A stretch of DNA of 64,000 nucleotides from Oceanobacillus sp. HTM 045. GTDB taxonomy: Bacteria > Pseudomonadota > Alphaproteobacteria > Rhodobacterales > Rhodobacteraceae. A model generated the notes under the pieces. That model saw only the letters and a program-made list of their open reading frames with translations. It had not been told where the DNA came from and made no database searches. Positions 54,589 through 62,466 of the stretch are shown here, in pieces (position 1 is the first letter of the stretch; each line of letters starts with the position of its first letter). The position numbers and the translations under genes are program-made. Location: positions 186,001 through 250,000 of the forward strand of contig WNWL01000001.1 of NCBI GenBank assembly GCA_009733745.1, read 5' to 3'.

Positions 54589-54767
54589 TTCTCGGGATCT
54601 CCCTGGATAGATGCGGCTCGCGAGTCGCTCGCGCGGCCACCACACCGGGTAGCAGCGATCTGCTTCGGTAGTATGACATCCTATCGGCGACAGGGGAACG
54701 CGCGCAGGAGCGCGAAAGGAGAGCTGCCGGAGTGCGCGGCTTGCCCGCAATTGCCCGGATATGAAAA

Positions 54768-54799
54768 GGGCGCGGACCTTTCGGCCCGCGCCCCGTTTT
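54768..54799. terminator. Bidirectional Rho-independent terminator
   Basis: GGGCGCGG (54768-54775) pairs with CCGCGCCC (54786-54793). A T5 tract follows on the plus strand, and TTTTC follows the stem on the minus strand. It ends the OmpA-family lipoprotein transcript, 30 bp beyond its stop codon. Confidence 0.85.
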
Positions 54800-54832
54800 T
54801 GGTTCTGCCGGGTCTCCTGACCGGGCCCGTGA

Positions 54833-55471
54833 TCAGCCCTGCGTCGCGGGGGTGATGATCAGGTTCACGCGCCGGTTGGCCTGGCGGCCCGAGGCGGTGT
54901 TGTTGTCGGCGATCGGCTGCGTCTCGCCGAGACCGTAGGTTGCAAGCCGCGCCGGGCTCACGCCGCGCGAGGTCAGGTAGGAACTGACCGCCTGGGCGCG
55001 CCGCTCGGACAGCGTCTGGTTGTAGGCGGTGTCGCCGCGGCTGTCGGTGTGGCCGACCACGTCGATGTAGCTCGACGGATACTGGTTGAGGATGCCGGCA
55101 ACGCGGTCAAGCGGGCCGTAGAACTGCGGCTTGATCGTCGCGGAGTCGGTGTCGAAGGTCACGCCCGCGGGCAGGGTGACGTAGAGCTGGTCGCCGACGC
55201 GCTGGATGTCGGCACCGGTGCCGGCCAGGCCGGCCTCGAGCTCGCGCTGCTGCTCGTCGAGATAGGCGCCGACTGCAGCGCCGGCGAGGAGGCCGATGCC
55301 CGCGCCGATCAGCGCGTTGCGGCGGTCGTTGCCGCCGGCAAGGGTACCAAGCGCGGCACCCGCCGCAGCGCCGAGCGCGCCGCCGAGGATGGCCCGCTGG
55401 TTGTTGGCCGCAGTCTCGCAGCCGACGAGTGCGGTGCAGCAGGTAAGTGCAACAAGAGTTTTGCGGATCAT
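54833..55471 (-). CDS. OmpA-family lipoprotein (YiaD-like)
   Basis: The 212-residue protein has a lipoprotein signal (IRKTLVALTCCTALVGC, lipobox Cys at about 18), then glycine-zipper segments (ILGGALGAAAGAALGTLAGG and IGAGIGLLAGAAVGAYL) that probably insert in a membrane. An OmpA/MotB peptidoglycan-binding domain (about 90-210) carries VVGHTDSRGDTAYNQTLSERR. This anchors the outer membrane to the cell wall. The start chosen is ATG 55471; the upstream frame continues 16 codons. Confidence 0.9.
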   Translation of the reverse strand: MIRKTLVALTCCTALVGCETAANNQRAILGGALGAAAGAALGTLAGGNDRRNALIGAGIGLLAGAAVGAYLDEQQRELEAGLAGTGADIQRVGDQLYVTLPAGVTFDTDSATIKPQFYGPLDRVAGILNQYPSSYIDVVGHTDSRGDTAYNQTLSERRAQAVSSYLTSRGVSPARLATYGLGETQPIADNNTASGRQANRRVNLIITPATQG

Positions 55472-55543
55472 TCTAAGGCCTCCTCCGCTCGGGATATGAT
55501 TTAACGACTGAGCCAACACTGCTAGCCCCTCGTGCGGGTTTCA

Positions 55544-56170
55544 TCAAGCGCATACCGCGCCCACGATGGGAACCCACTGGTCGCGCAAAGGTTCCAGCCT
55601 TCGCATCGGCTTGTCGAAGATGCTCAGGCCTTCCGCCGCGAGCGCGGCATAGGCAGTCCGCTCCGAGAGGTGGGCCAGCGGCTCCCGCTCAAGCTCGTCG
55701 AAGAAGGCGTCGAGATCCGCCGCGGCGCGCGTGCCGGCGCGCAGGCGATTGGCGACGAGGTGCACCGGCACCTTGCCCTTCCGGACCCGCTTGATCTCCT
55801 CGATCTCCTCGATGAAGGCGCGGGTGCTCTCCGCATCGAAGACGGACGCCTGCACCGGTGCGATCACCGCGCGCGCTTCTGCGATCAGCGCCTCCGCCCG
55901 GGCGCCCTTCAGCGCCCCCGGCGCGTCAATGACCAGCCAGTCGACCTTCTTCGGGGCATCGCCGATCGCGCCGGACTTCTGCCAGTTGAGTCCGCGGATC
56001 GGCGCGGCCGAGGCGGGCCGGCGCGCGAGCCAGGCGAGGGAGGACCCCTGCCGGTCCGCGTCGGCAAGAGCGACCTGTCCTTCCCGGTTCGCGAGGGCCG
56101 CCGCCAGTGTCGTCGCGATCATCGTCTTGCCAACACCGCCCTTGCGGTTCGCGACGAGAATGGCTCGCAT
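55544..56170 (-). CDS. ParA/MinD-family ATPase, orphan
   Basis: The 208-residue ATPase starts MRAILVANRKGGVGKTMIATTL (part), the deviant Walker A box KGGVGKT with its two lysines, followed by ADADRQGSSLAWLARRP (about 41-57) and a VDWLVIDAPGAL switch region (about 82-93). Proteins of this class position plasmids, chromosomes or protein complexes by ATP-dependent patterning. There is no ParB or centromere-like repeat beside it. A role in positioning other cargo is possible. Confidence 0.85.
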   Translation of the reverse strand: MRAILVANRKGGVGKTMIATTLAAALANREGQVALADADRQGSSLAWLARRPASAAPIRGLNWQKSGAIGDAPKKVDWLVIDAPGALKGARAEALIAEARAVIAPVQASVFDAESTRAFIEEIEEIKRVRKGKVPVHLVANRLRAGTRAAADLDAFFDELEREPLAHLSERTAYAALAAEGLSIFDKPMRRLEPLRDQWVPIVGAVCA

Positions 56171-56379
56171 GGTGTTCCTCCCCCTCAACTGCGCCGGTTT
56201 GGCGGCAGCTTAGCGAAAAGGCGCCCACCGTGAAGGGGGGCCTTGGCGCGCCGCAGGATGCCCGGGAAAGGGAACTCCGTGGCCGGGATGCGTCATTATG
56301 ATGCGCAGTGAGCGCCACGGGTGGGATTCGATGCGTTTCGGGGAGGACAAAGCCCGCAAATCCGGATAATCGCCCTCGT

Positions 56380-57555
56380 ATGCACGTGATAACGACCACC
56401 GACGAACTCGCAGAGTGCTGCGCCGATTACTCCCGCCAGCCCTGGATCACGATCGACACGGAATTCATCCGCGAGCGGACCTACTGGTCCCAGCTCTGCC
56501 TCGTGCAGATGGCACACGGCGGCGGCGGTGACTGGGAGGCGGTGATCATTGACCCGCTATCCAACGGCATCGACCTGGCACCGCTCTACGAGCTGATGGC
56601 GGAGGAGAGCACGGTCAAGGTGTTCCATGCCGCCCGGCAGGACGTGGAAATCTTCTACAAGCTCGCGGGCGCCGTGCCGACGCCGCTGTTCGACACGCAG
56701 GTCGCGGCGATGGTCTGCGGCTATGGCGAGCAGGTCGGCTACGAGACGCTGGTGCGCAAGATCGTCAAGGCGGAGCTGGACAAGTCCTCCCGCTTCACCG
56801 ACTGGTCGCGCCGGCCGCTGTCCGAGAAGCAGCTGACCTACGCGCTGGGCGACGTGACGCACCTGCGGCTGATCTACGAGGAACTGTCCACCCAGCTCGA
56901 GAAGAGCGGCAGGGCGCACTGGGTGCGCGAGGAAATGGCCATCCTCACAGCGGCGGAAACCTACGAGAGCCCGCCGGAAGAGGCCTGGACGCGGATCAAG
57001 ACCCGCTCCTCGAACCCGCGCTTCCTCGCCATCGTGCGGTCGCTGGCCGCGTGGCGCGAGGCGACGGCGCAGGGGCGCGACGTGCCGCGCAACCGGGTGC
57101 TGAAGGACGATGCGCTGATGGAGATCGCCGCGGCGCGGCCGAGCAGCGTGGAGGAACTGTCCAAGCTCCGCCTGCTCCAGCGCGAAGCGCGCAAGCCGGA
57201 GACGGCGGCGGAAATCCTCGCGGCGGTCGCGGCCGGGATCGCCTGCCCGGAGGATCTGCTTCCGCGGCCGCCCGAGCCGCCGCGGCGGAGCCCGGGATCG
57301 GGAGCGGTGGCCGACCTGATGAAGGTGCTCCTGAAGGCACGCTGCGACGAACTCGGGGTTGCCTCCAAGCTCATCGCCTCGGCCTCCGACCTGGAGGCGC
57401 TGGCGGGTGAGGAAAATCCTGATGTTCCCGTGCTAAAGGGTTGGCGGCGCGAGGCTTTCGGCGAGGACGCGCTCAGGCTCAAGCGCGGCGAAGTCGCCCT
57501 TTCCGCCGGCCGGAGAGGGGTCAAGATCCACAGGTTGGCGGAAGCGGCTGAGTAG
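56380..57555 (+). CDS. rnd: Ribonuclease D
   Basis: The 391-residue 3'-5' exonuclease has the DEDDy residues: ITIDTEFIRERTYW (about 23-36, Asp and Glu), VKVFHAARQDVEIFY (about 81-95, Asp) and LTYALGDVTHLRLIYEEL (about 151-168, Tyr and Asp). One HRDC domain (about 210-290) and a further C-terminal helical region follow. RNase D trims tRNA 3' ends. The start at ATG 56380 is the first Met before the fold. The HAL-like gene follows after six bases. Confidence 0.94.
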   Translation: MHVITTTDELAECCADYSRQPWITIDTEFIRERTYWSQLCLVQMAHGGGGDWEAVIIDPLSNGIDLAPLYELMAEESTVKVFHAARQDVEIFYKLAGAVPTPLFDTQVAAMVCGYGEQVGYETLVRKIVKAELDKSSRFTDWSRRPLSEKQLTYALGDVTHLRLIYEELSTQLEKSGRAHWVREEMAILTAAETYESPPEEAWTRIKTRSSNPRFLAIVRSLAAWREATAQGRDVPRNRVLKDDALMEIAAARPSSVEELSKLRLLQREARKPETAAEILAAVAAGIACPEDLLPRPPEPPRRSPGSGAVADLMKVLLKARCDELGVASKLIASASDLEALAGEENPDVPVLKGWRREAFGEDALRLKRGEVALSAGRRGVKIHRLAEAAE

Positions 57556-57561
57556 GCGGAA

Positions 57562-58986
57562 ATGGCTGTAAGTATCGAACGCCTCGGCGATTTCACGGTC
57601 GAGGCGGCGCGGCGCGTGGCCTGGGGCGGCGAGGGAGTGGCGCTCGGCCCGTCGGTGAAGCCGGCGATGGACGCGAGCCGGGCGCGGCTGATGGCGCTGC
57701 TCGACGACCCGGACATTGTCATCTACGGGGTGACATCCGGGTACGGACAGAACGCAAAGCTGCGGTTCACCCCGGAACAGCGCAGGGAACATGCCGCCCG
57801 GCCGATGGGGCCGGCGGGCGCGTCCTTCGGCGACCCGCTGCCGGATCGGGTCGCGCGGGCGATCTGCTTTGCGCGGCTCGCCAACATGGTCGAGGGCCAT
57901 TCGGGCGCACGCTACGTCATCGCCGATGCCGTCGCGCGGATGCTGGACGGCCCGTTGCCGGAGGTTCCGTCGCGCGGGCAGGGCGGCGCTGGGGAGATCC
58001 TTTCGCTCTCGCACCTTTTCAAGCCCGTCTCGCAAGAGATTGTTCTTGAAGAGAAAGACATGCTCGTCCTCGTCAACGGCTCGCCCGCGGCGACCGGGCT
58101 GGCGGTGGACGCGGCGCTTGCATGGGCGGAACGGCTGGAACTGGTCGCCGAGGCGTTCTCGCTCGGGTTCGAGGCGTTCCGCGCACCCGCCGAACATCTC
58201 GACGCGGAGCTGGAAGCCTACTGGAACAACGCCCACGACGCGTGGGCGCTGGGGCGGATGCGCGCGCTCTGTGGCGCCGGGGCTGGCACGCGGCGGCCCT
58301 ACCAGGCGCCGGTCAGCTTCCGCATTGCGCCGCGCATCCTCGGCGCGCTGCGGATGGCGGTGACGGGGCTCCGCAGCGCCGCGGAGGAGGCGCTGGGCGC
58401 GGTAACGGACAACCCCGTCCTGCTCCCGGCGACGGATGATCGTCTGGCAGGAAATGCAATATCCACAGGGGGTTACCACAACGCGCAGGTGCCCCTGACG
58501 ATGGACGCCGTGGTCGCGGCTGCGGCCAATGCGTGCACGATCGCGGAGAGGATGACCGCCAAGCTGCTCGACGGCAACGTCTCCCACCTGCCGCCGCAAC
58601 TCGGCGCGGGGGAGGACGGACGGAGCTATCTCGGCTGTTTGCCGATGGCGCAGGTCGGCTTCGCGGAGGAGGCGCGCAGCCTCGCCACGGCGACCCTGCT
58701 GCCTGGGAGCGAGAGCGGCGGCTTCGGGCAGAACGACGTCGCCTCGCCGGTCGTTCTCGCCTGGCGCAAGCAGGAGCGGGCGGGCGTGCTGCTGGAAAGC
58801 GCGCTGGCGGCGCTCTGCCCGGTGGCGCTGCGCGCCTTCGAGATGACGGACCGGGAGGTGCCGGAGCCGCTGGCGGCCCTGGCGGAGGCGACCCGCACCC
58901 ATGCGCCGGACACCGACCTGTTCACGCCGGGGCCTGCCGTCGGGCGGCTGGCGGAGGCGCTCAGGGCACGGATCTACGCGGCCTGA
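57562..58986 (+). CDS. Aromatic amino acid lyase (HAL/PAL)-family protein lacking the MIO triad serine
   Basis: The 474-residue protein has the family order: YGVTSGYG (Tyr55, the catalytic loop), an LPDRVARAICFARLANMVEG helix, VPSRGQGGAGEILSLSHLF (about 135-153), LVLVNGSPAATGLA with Asn172, a Y-rich RRPYQAPVSF stretch, ISTGGYHNAQVP and a C-terminal ESGGFGQND. In active lyases the second of these carries Ala-Ser-Gly, which cyclises to the MIO group; here it reads GGAGE with the Ser deleted. Ammonia elimination by the usual mechanism is therefore not expected. It shares a transcript with rnd. Confidence 0.88.
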   Translation: MAVSIERLGDFTVEAARRVAWGGEGVALGPSVKPAMDASRARLMALLDDPDIVIYGVTSGYGQNAKLRFTPEQRREHAARPMGPAGASFGDPLPDRVARAICFARLANMVEGHSGARYVIADAVARMLDGPLPEVPSRGQGGAGEILSLSHLFKPVSQEIVLEEKDMLVLVNGSPAATGLAVDAALAWAERLELVAEAFSLGFEAFRAPAEHLDAELEAYWNNAHDAWALGRMRALCGAGAGTRRPYQAPVSFRIAPRILGALRMAVTGLRSAAEEALGAVTDNPVLLPATDDRLAGNAISTGGYHNAQVPLTMDAVVAAAANACTIAERMTAKLLDGNVSHLPPQLGAGEDGRSYLGCLPMAQVGFAEEARSLATATLLPGSESGGFGQNDVASPVVLAWRKQERAGVLLESALAALCPVALRAFEMTDREVPEPLAALAEATRTHAPDTDLFTPGPAVGRLAEALRARIYAA

Positions 58987-58998
58987 GCGCCGCGCTCA
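58984..58998. other. Palindrome shared by two convergent stop codons
   Basis: TGAGCGC-C-GCGCTCA. The left TGA is the stop of the HAL-like gene and the right TCA is the reverse complement of the stop of the lipoprotein gene. The arrangement could act as a minimal bidirectional end structure. Confidence 0.6.
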
Positions 58999-59439
58999 GA
59001 AGACGATCTGCATTCCGCCGGACGCGCCGTGGACCCGGATTCCGGTAGCGCCTGCAAGGTCTTCCGTCTCGATCAGCAGGTCGGCGCGAATGCCGCGGGC
59101 CTCCGCCGGGCCGGTCTCGTAGCCGAGTTCCGGCCGGGGCGGCAGGGCGACGAAATCGTAGTCGAGGAACCCGTCCGCCGCGGGGCGCCCCTCGCGGCGC
59201 GGGCGAAGTTCAGGGCTGGAATAGCCCAGCGTCGGCGCGGTGCCGTAGGCGGTGACCGCGAACCCGGTGCGCGTGCGGCCGATCTCGAGGTTCGAGACCG
59301 CCGCGACGGGAACATGGGGGCGAACAACCCCTTCGGGCGCGACGATTTCCTCTTCCTCGTCGTCGCTGAACCAGCTGCAGCCACCGAGCGTCTGCGTGAG
59401 CGCGATCGCAAGCGCGATCGCGGGGCGCCATCCGGCCAT
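58996..59439 (-). CDS. Hypothetical lipoprotein
   Basis: The 147-residue protein has a lipoprotein signal (IALAIALTQTLGGC, lipobox Cys at about 22), an acidic DDEEEE stretch just after the Cys and a beta-rich mature part with several Pro and Gly residues. No family was recognised. The start was chosen at ATG 59439, nine codons before the hydrophobic core. It is divergent from the tandem paralogues, with a 273-bp spacer that holds a dyad. Confidence 0.7.
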   Translation of the reverse strand: MAGWRPAIALAIALTQTLGGCSWFSDDEEEEIVAPEGVVRPHVPVAAVSNLEIGRTRTGFAVTAYGTAPTLGYSSPELRPRREGRPAADGFLDYDFVALPPRPELGYETGPAEARGIRADLLIETEDLAGATGIRVHGASGGMQIVF

Positions 59440-59544
59440 ACCGTACCTCCCGTGTCCCCCGTGTCCCGCGGGCATATCTCCACAACGGGACGTGAAATGG
59501 AAGGGGAATGCTGCTGAATTGTTTCCCGTCCGGAGGCGACAAGG

Positions 59545-59566
59545 GGGTGACATGCATTTGTCACCC
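59545..59566. promoter_or_regulatory. Operator-like dyad in a divergent intergenic region
   Basis: GGGTGACA (59545-59552) and TGTCACCC (59559-59566) are separated by TGCATT. The spacing of two perfect half-sites across one helical turn suits a dimeric regulator. It lies between the lipoprotein gene (start 59439) and the secreted paralogue (start 59713). Confidence 0.5.
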
Positions 59567-59712
59567 GTTCGCGGGAAGGGCGCGGACTTCACCGCCAGCC
59601 CTGACATGGCCGTTTTTCTCCCCTCGCGGGAACGGGTGTGCGACGCTGCGATTCAGGGTCCGGACGGGACAGTCCGGCGGGACGGTCCGGCGGCATCGAG
59701 GAGGCATTCACC

Positions 59713-61011
59713 GTGGCACCCAGGCAGGCACTCGCGCAGACCGTCGGACCCCGGCCGGGAACGGGGCAACCGCCCCGGGCACCGGGTGGGAGCCGTGGCC
59801 GGGGACGGGTCGGTCGTGCCGCTGCCGCGATGGCTTGCGTGGCCGTGCTCGCCTCCGCCACGGCATCCTGCGCGGAGGGGTTCTGGGGCGGCGAGCACCC
59901 GCTGATCGCCCTGGCCGGGAAGGTGCCGCTGACGGCGGCCGGGACCGAGGTGGTGTTCGCGGACCTCGAAGCGGGGCGGGTCGAGGCGGCGGCGATGTTC
60001 CGGGGCGAGGACGCGCAGACCCAGCGCTTCGCGCTGATGACGCTGGCGCGCCCGCCCTGGCCGTTCGATGCGACGCCGTTGAGCTACATGGACCTGCCGG
60101 ACGATTTCATCGCGCTCGCCGGTTTCGATTTCGACGGGATCGCGCAGATCGCCGGCTGGGGTTTGCCGACGGAGGGCGAATTGCTGCTGACCGGTGACGG
60201 GATCGCCAATCCCGGCCGGATCGGGGCGGCGATGGAGGCTCGGGGCTACGTGGCGCGCGATCTCGGCGGCGTGCCGGTCTGGCACCGGCTCAAGGACGGC
60301 GAGATCGACTCGACGCTGAGGCGGGAACTCGACCCGTTCGCTGGCACCATGGGCGCGGCGGTGCGGCTGGCGGTGAGGGACGACGAGCTGCTGATGTCGC
60401 GCACCTGGGCGGGGCTCGAAGGGATGCTCGCGGGCACCCGCCGGCTGACCGACGACCCGGAGATCGCCGCGGTGCTGGAAGCGGTGACGCAGGCGGAGGC
60501 GGGCAGCCTGACCATGCTGATCCTGCCCTCGGAACTACCGCGGGCGGAGGGGCTGGCGGAGAGCATTCTCGGGCCCCGCGCGGCGCCGGAGGCCGTGGCC
60601 GCGCTGAAGGAGCGCCTGTCGGCGGGTGCGCGGCTGCCGCCCTACCGGCGCTGGGCGATTGCGGGCTACCAGGACGGGGTGCGCGCCGGCGGGGCACTGG
60701 CCTTCGTCTACGACAGCGCGGAGGACGCCGCGGTGGCCCTGGAGGCAATCGGCGCCAACGCCGTCTCCATGACAGACCTGCTGGTGGACCGCACCTATGC
60801 CGACCTGTTCGAGGCGCCGCTGGAGGCCGGGACGGTCGAGGCGGGCGGGCGCCACGTCGCGGTCGTGCGCTTCACCTGGGACCAGCAGGAGCGGGTCCGG
60901 CAGGCCGGGCGGGACGAGCTGCGGCCGATCGACCTGATGCGCTCGCCCTTCTCGCTCCTGCAGTCGATGTACGCGAAGCGCGGCCTGATGCCGCTGGTTG
61001 CGATGCGCTGA
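59713..61011 (+). CDS. Secreted protein, tandem paralogue 1
   Basis: The 432-residue protein starts at GTG 59713, with GAGGAGG nine bases upstream. A long Arg-rich N-region precedes the hydrophobic core AMACVAVLASATASCA (about 39-54). An ATG at 59830 would give a shorter signal. The body shares blocks with paralogue 2: CAEGFWGG, IAQIAGWGLP, ARDLGGVPVWHRLKDG and HVAVVRFTWDQQE. No known family was recognised. Probably periplasmic. Confidence 0.72.
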   Translation: MAPRQALAQTVGPRPGTGQPPRAPGGSRGRGRVGRAAAAMACVAVLASATASCAEGFWGGEHPLIALAGKVPLTAAGTEVVFADLEAGRVEAAAMFRGEDAQTQRFALMTLARPPWPFDATPLSYMDLPDDFIALAGFDFDGIAQIAGWGLPTEGELLLTGDGIANPGRIGAAMEARGYVARDLGGVPVWHRLKDGEIDSTLRRELDPFAGTMGAAVRLAVRDDELLMSRTWAGLEGMLAGTRRLTDDPEIAAVLEAVTQAEAGSLTMLILPSELPRAEGLAESILGPRAAPEAVAALKERLSAGARLPPYRRWAIAGYQDGVRAGGALAFVYDSAEDAAVALEAIGANAVSMTDLLVDRTYADLFEAPLEAGTVEAGGRHVAVVRFTWDQQERVRQAGRDELRPIDLMRSPFSLLQSMYAKRGLMPLVAMR

Positions 61012-61071
61012 GGGCCGTGGTCGCATGCGGGCGCGATACTTGAACCGGAACGATTGCAGGGGAGGGGTTTG

Positions 61072-62232
61072 ATGCGATTTCAGGGGATTGGCGCCGCCGT
61101 GCTGGCGGTCGCGATTGCCGTGGCGCCGGGGGCGCGGGCCGAGGGGTTCTTCGGCGGCGGGCCGCTGGAGCGGCTGGCGGAGCGGGTGCCGCTGACCGCG
61201 CTGCAGGGCGAGCTGATGCTGGTGGACATGGCCGCCGCGCGGGCGGAGGTGGTGCCGCTGTTCCCCGGTGCGGATGCGGCCGACCGCTGGCTCGCCGTCC
61301 TTTCCGCCGCGCCGCCGCCGCCGCAATTCGCGCCCGAGATGCTGACCCTGCCGCCGCTGCCGGAGGGGATGGGCGACCTGCTGGGATTCGATACCGACGC
61401 CATCGGGCAGATCGCCGGATGGGGCTGGCCGCCGGAATCGAACCTCGTGATCCGGGTGGAAGGCGGCGCCGACCCGGCGCGGATCGGCGCCGCGCTGGAA
61501 GGGCGCGGGTTCGACGTGCAGGATCTCGGGGGCACGCCGGTCTGGCACCGGCTCCGCGACTTCGAACTGGATCTCGTGTTGCGGGCGGAGGACCCGATCA
61601 CCGGGATGATCGGCCAGTCGACGCGGATCGCGGTGCGGGACGGCGACGTGGTCTCCTCCCGCGACTGGATGAGCATGAAGTTCCATCTCGGCGGCGGGCC
61701 CTGGGCAACGGCCGACCGGGAGTTCTCGGCCCTGATGGAAGCGGCGAGGGCCGGCGGGCCGGGGCGGCTGGTCTGGGTCTACCTGCCTTCCGAGCCGATG
61801 ATGGCAGTGGATCCGGGGGAGTTGCTGGAAGGGCGGGTGCCGGAAGCGCCCGAACTGCTGCCCCGATACGGCCGCTACGCGATCCTCAGTTACCGCGATG
61901 GCTGGGTCGCCGGAGGGGCGGTCGCGATGGTCTATCGCGATGTGGCCAGCGCGGAGGCGGCGCTGGCGCTGGCGGTGGAGAAACTCGGGACGGTGCACGA
62001 CCCTTATGTGCAGAAGCCTTACGCGGAGGTCTTCCGCACCGCGCCGCGCACGGAGGTCGTTGCAGCGGGCGGGTGGCACGTTGCCATGCTGTCGTTCGAG
62101 TGGGATCTCAGGGAGATGGAGCAGCCCGGCGGAACGGGGCTCGGGCCCATCGCGCTGATGAACGGCCCGCAGCGGCGGTTCCTGGACATGTACATGAACC
62201 GGGCGCTGGGGCCGCTGCTTGCCTGGCAGTGA
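61072..62232 (+). CDS. Secreted protein, tandem paralogue 2
   Basis: The 386-residue protein starts at ATG 61072 with a GGGGAGGGG box upstream and a signal peptide (MRFQGIGAAVLAVAIAVAPG, cleaved about ARA-EGF at residue 24). Shared blocks with paralogue 1 are AEGFFGG, IGQIAGWGWP, VQDLGGTPVWHRLRD and HVAMLSFEWD. The two genes are 60 bp apart and probably co-transcribed. Function unknown. Repeat D follows 40 bp downstream. Confidence 0.78.
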   Translation: MRFQGIGAAVLAVAIAVAPGARAEGFFGGGPLERLAERVPLTALQGELMLVDMAAARAEVVPLFPGADAADRWLAVLSAAPPPPQFAPEMLTLPPLPEGMGDLLGFDTDAIGQIAGWGWPPESNLVIRVEGGADPARIGAALEGRGFDVQDLGGTPVWHRLRDFELDLVLRAEDPITGMIGQSTRIAVRDGDVVSSRDWMSMKFHLGGGPWATADREFSALMEAARAGGPGRLVWVYLPSEPMMAVDPGELLEGRVPEAPELLPRYGRYAILSYRDGWVAGGAVAMVYRDVASAEAALALAVEKLGTVHDPYVQKPYAEVFRTAPRTEVVAAGGWHVAMLSFEWDLREMEQPGGTGLGPIALMNGPQRRFLDMYMNRALGPLLAWQ

Positions 62233-62272
62233 GGGGCGAGGTCGGGGCTGAAGGTTCGGGAAATATGCTCCG

Positions 62273-62447
62273 ATCAGCCACAGCCCGGGCGACCAGCCCG
62301 GGCCACGTCCGGCCCTCCCCGGGGCCGGGCATTCTGCAACGCTGCTAGGGGCTCGGAGGGCGGGAGGGGGTGCAGGGATAAACCGAGCAGACCCTTGGTA
62401 GCGCTACGCCCGACCAAGGCCGGTCATGACCCTCTTCTCTGACCACT
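62273..62447 (+). repeat. Dispersed intergenic repeat, copy D
   Basis: Full-length copy, very close to copy C over its first 70 bases (ATCAGCC[A/G]CAGCCCGGGCGACC, then the CCGGCCC-tccccg-GGGCCGG hairpin). TTCTGCAACGCTGC, ATAAACCGAGCA and CTACGCCCGACCAAGGCCGGTC follow, and the tail is TTCTCTGACCACT, as in copy C. It ends 20 bp before the stop codon of the convergent ABC permease gene. Confidence 0.85.
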
Positions 62448-62466
62448 TGCGGATGCCTGCCGCCGC

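Noticed and set aside
52564-54855. 763-codon open frame antisense to phoX
   Set aside because: No domain or start signal; phoX has clear motifs in the opposite frame.
59636-59647. Fifth copy of the dispersed repeat
   Set aside because: Only a short match (GTGCGACGCTGC) to copy A is present, with none of the hairpin or end blocks, so chance or a relic cannot be separated.
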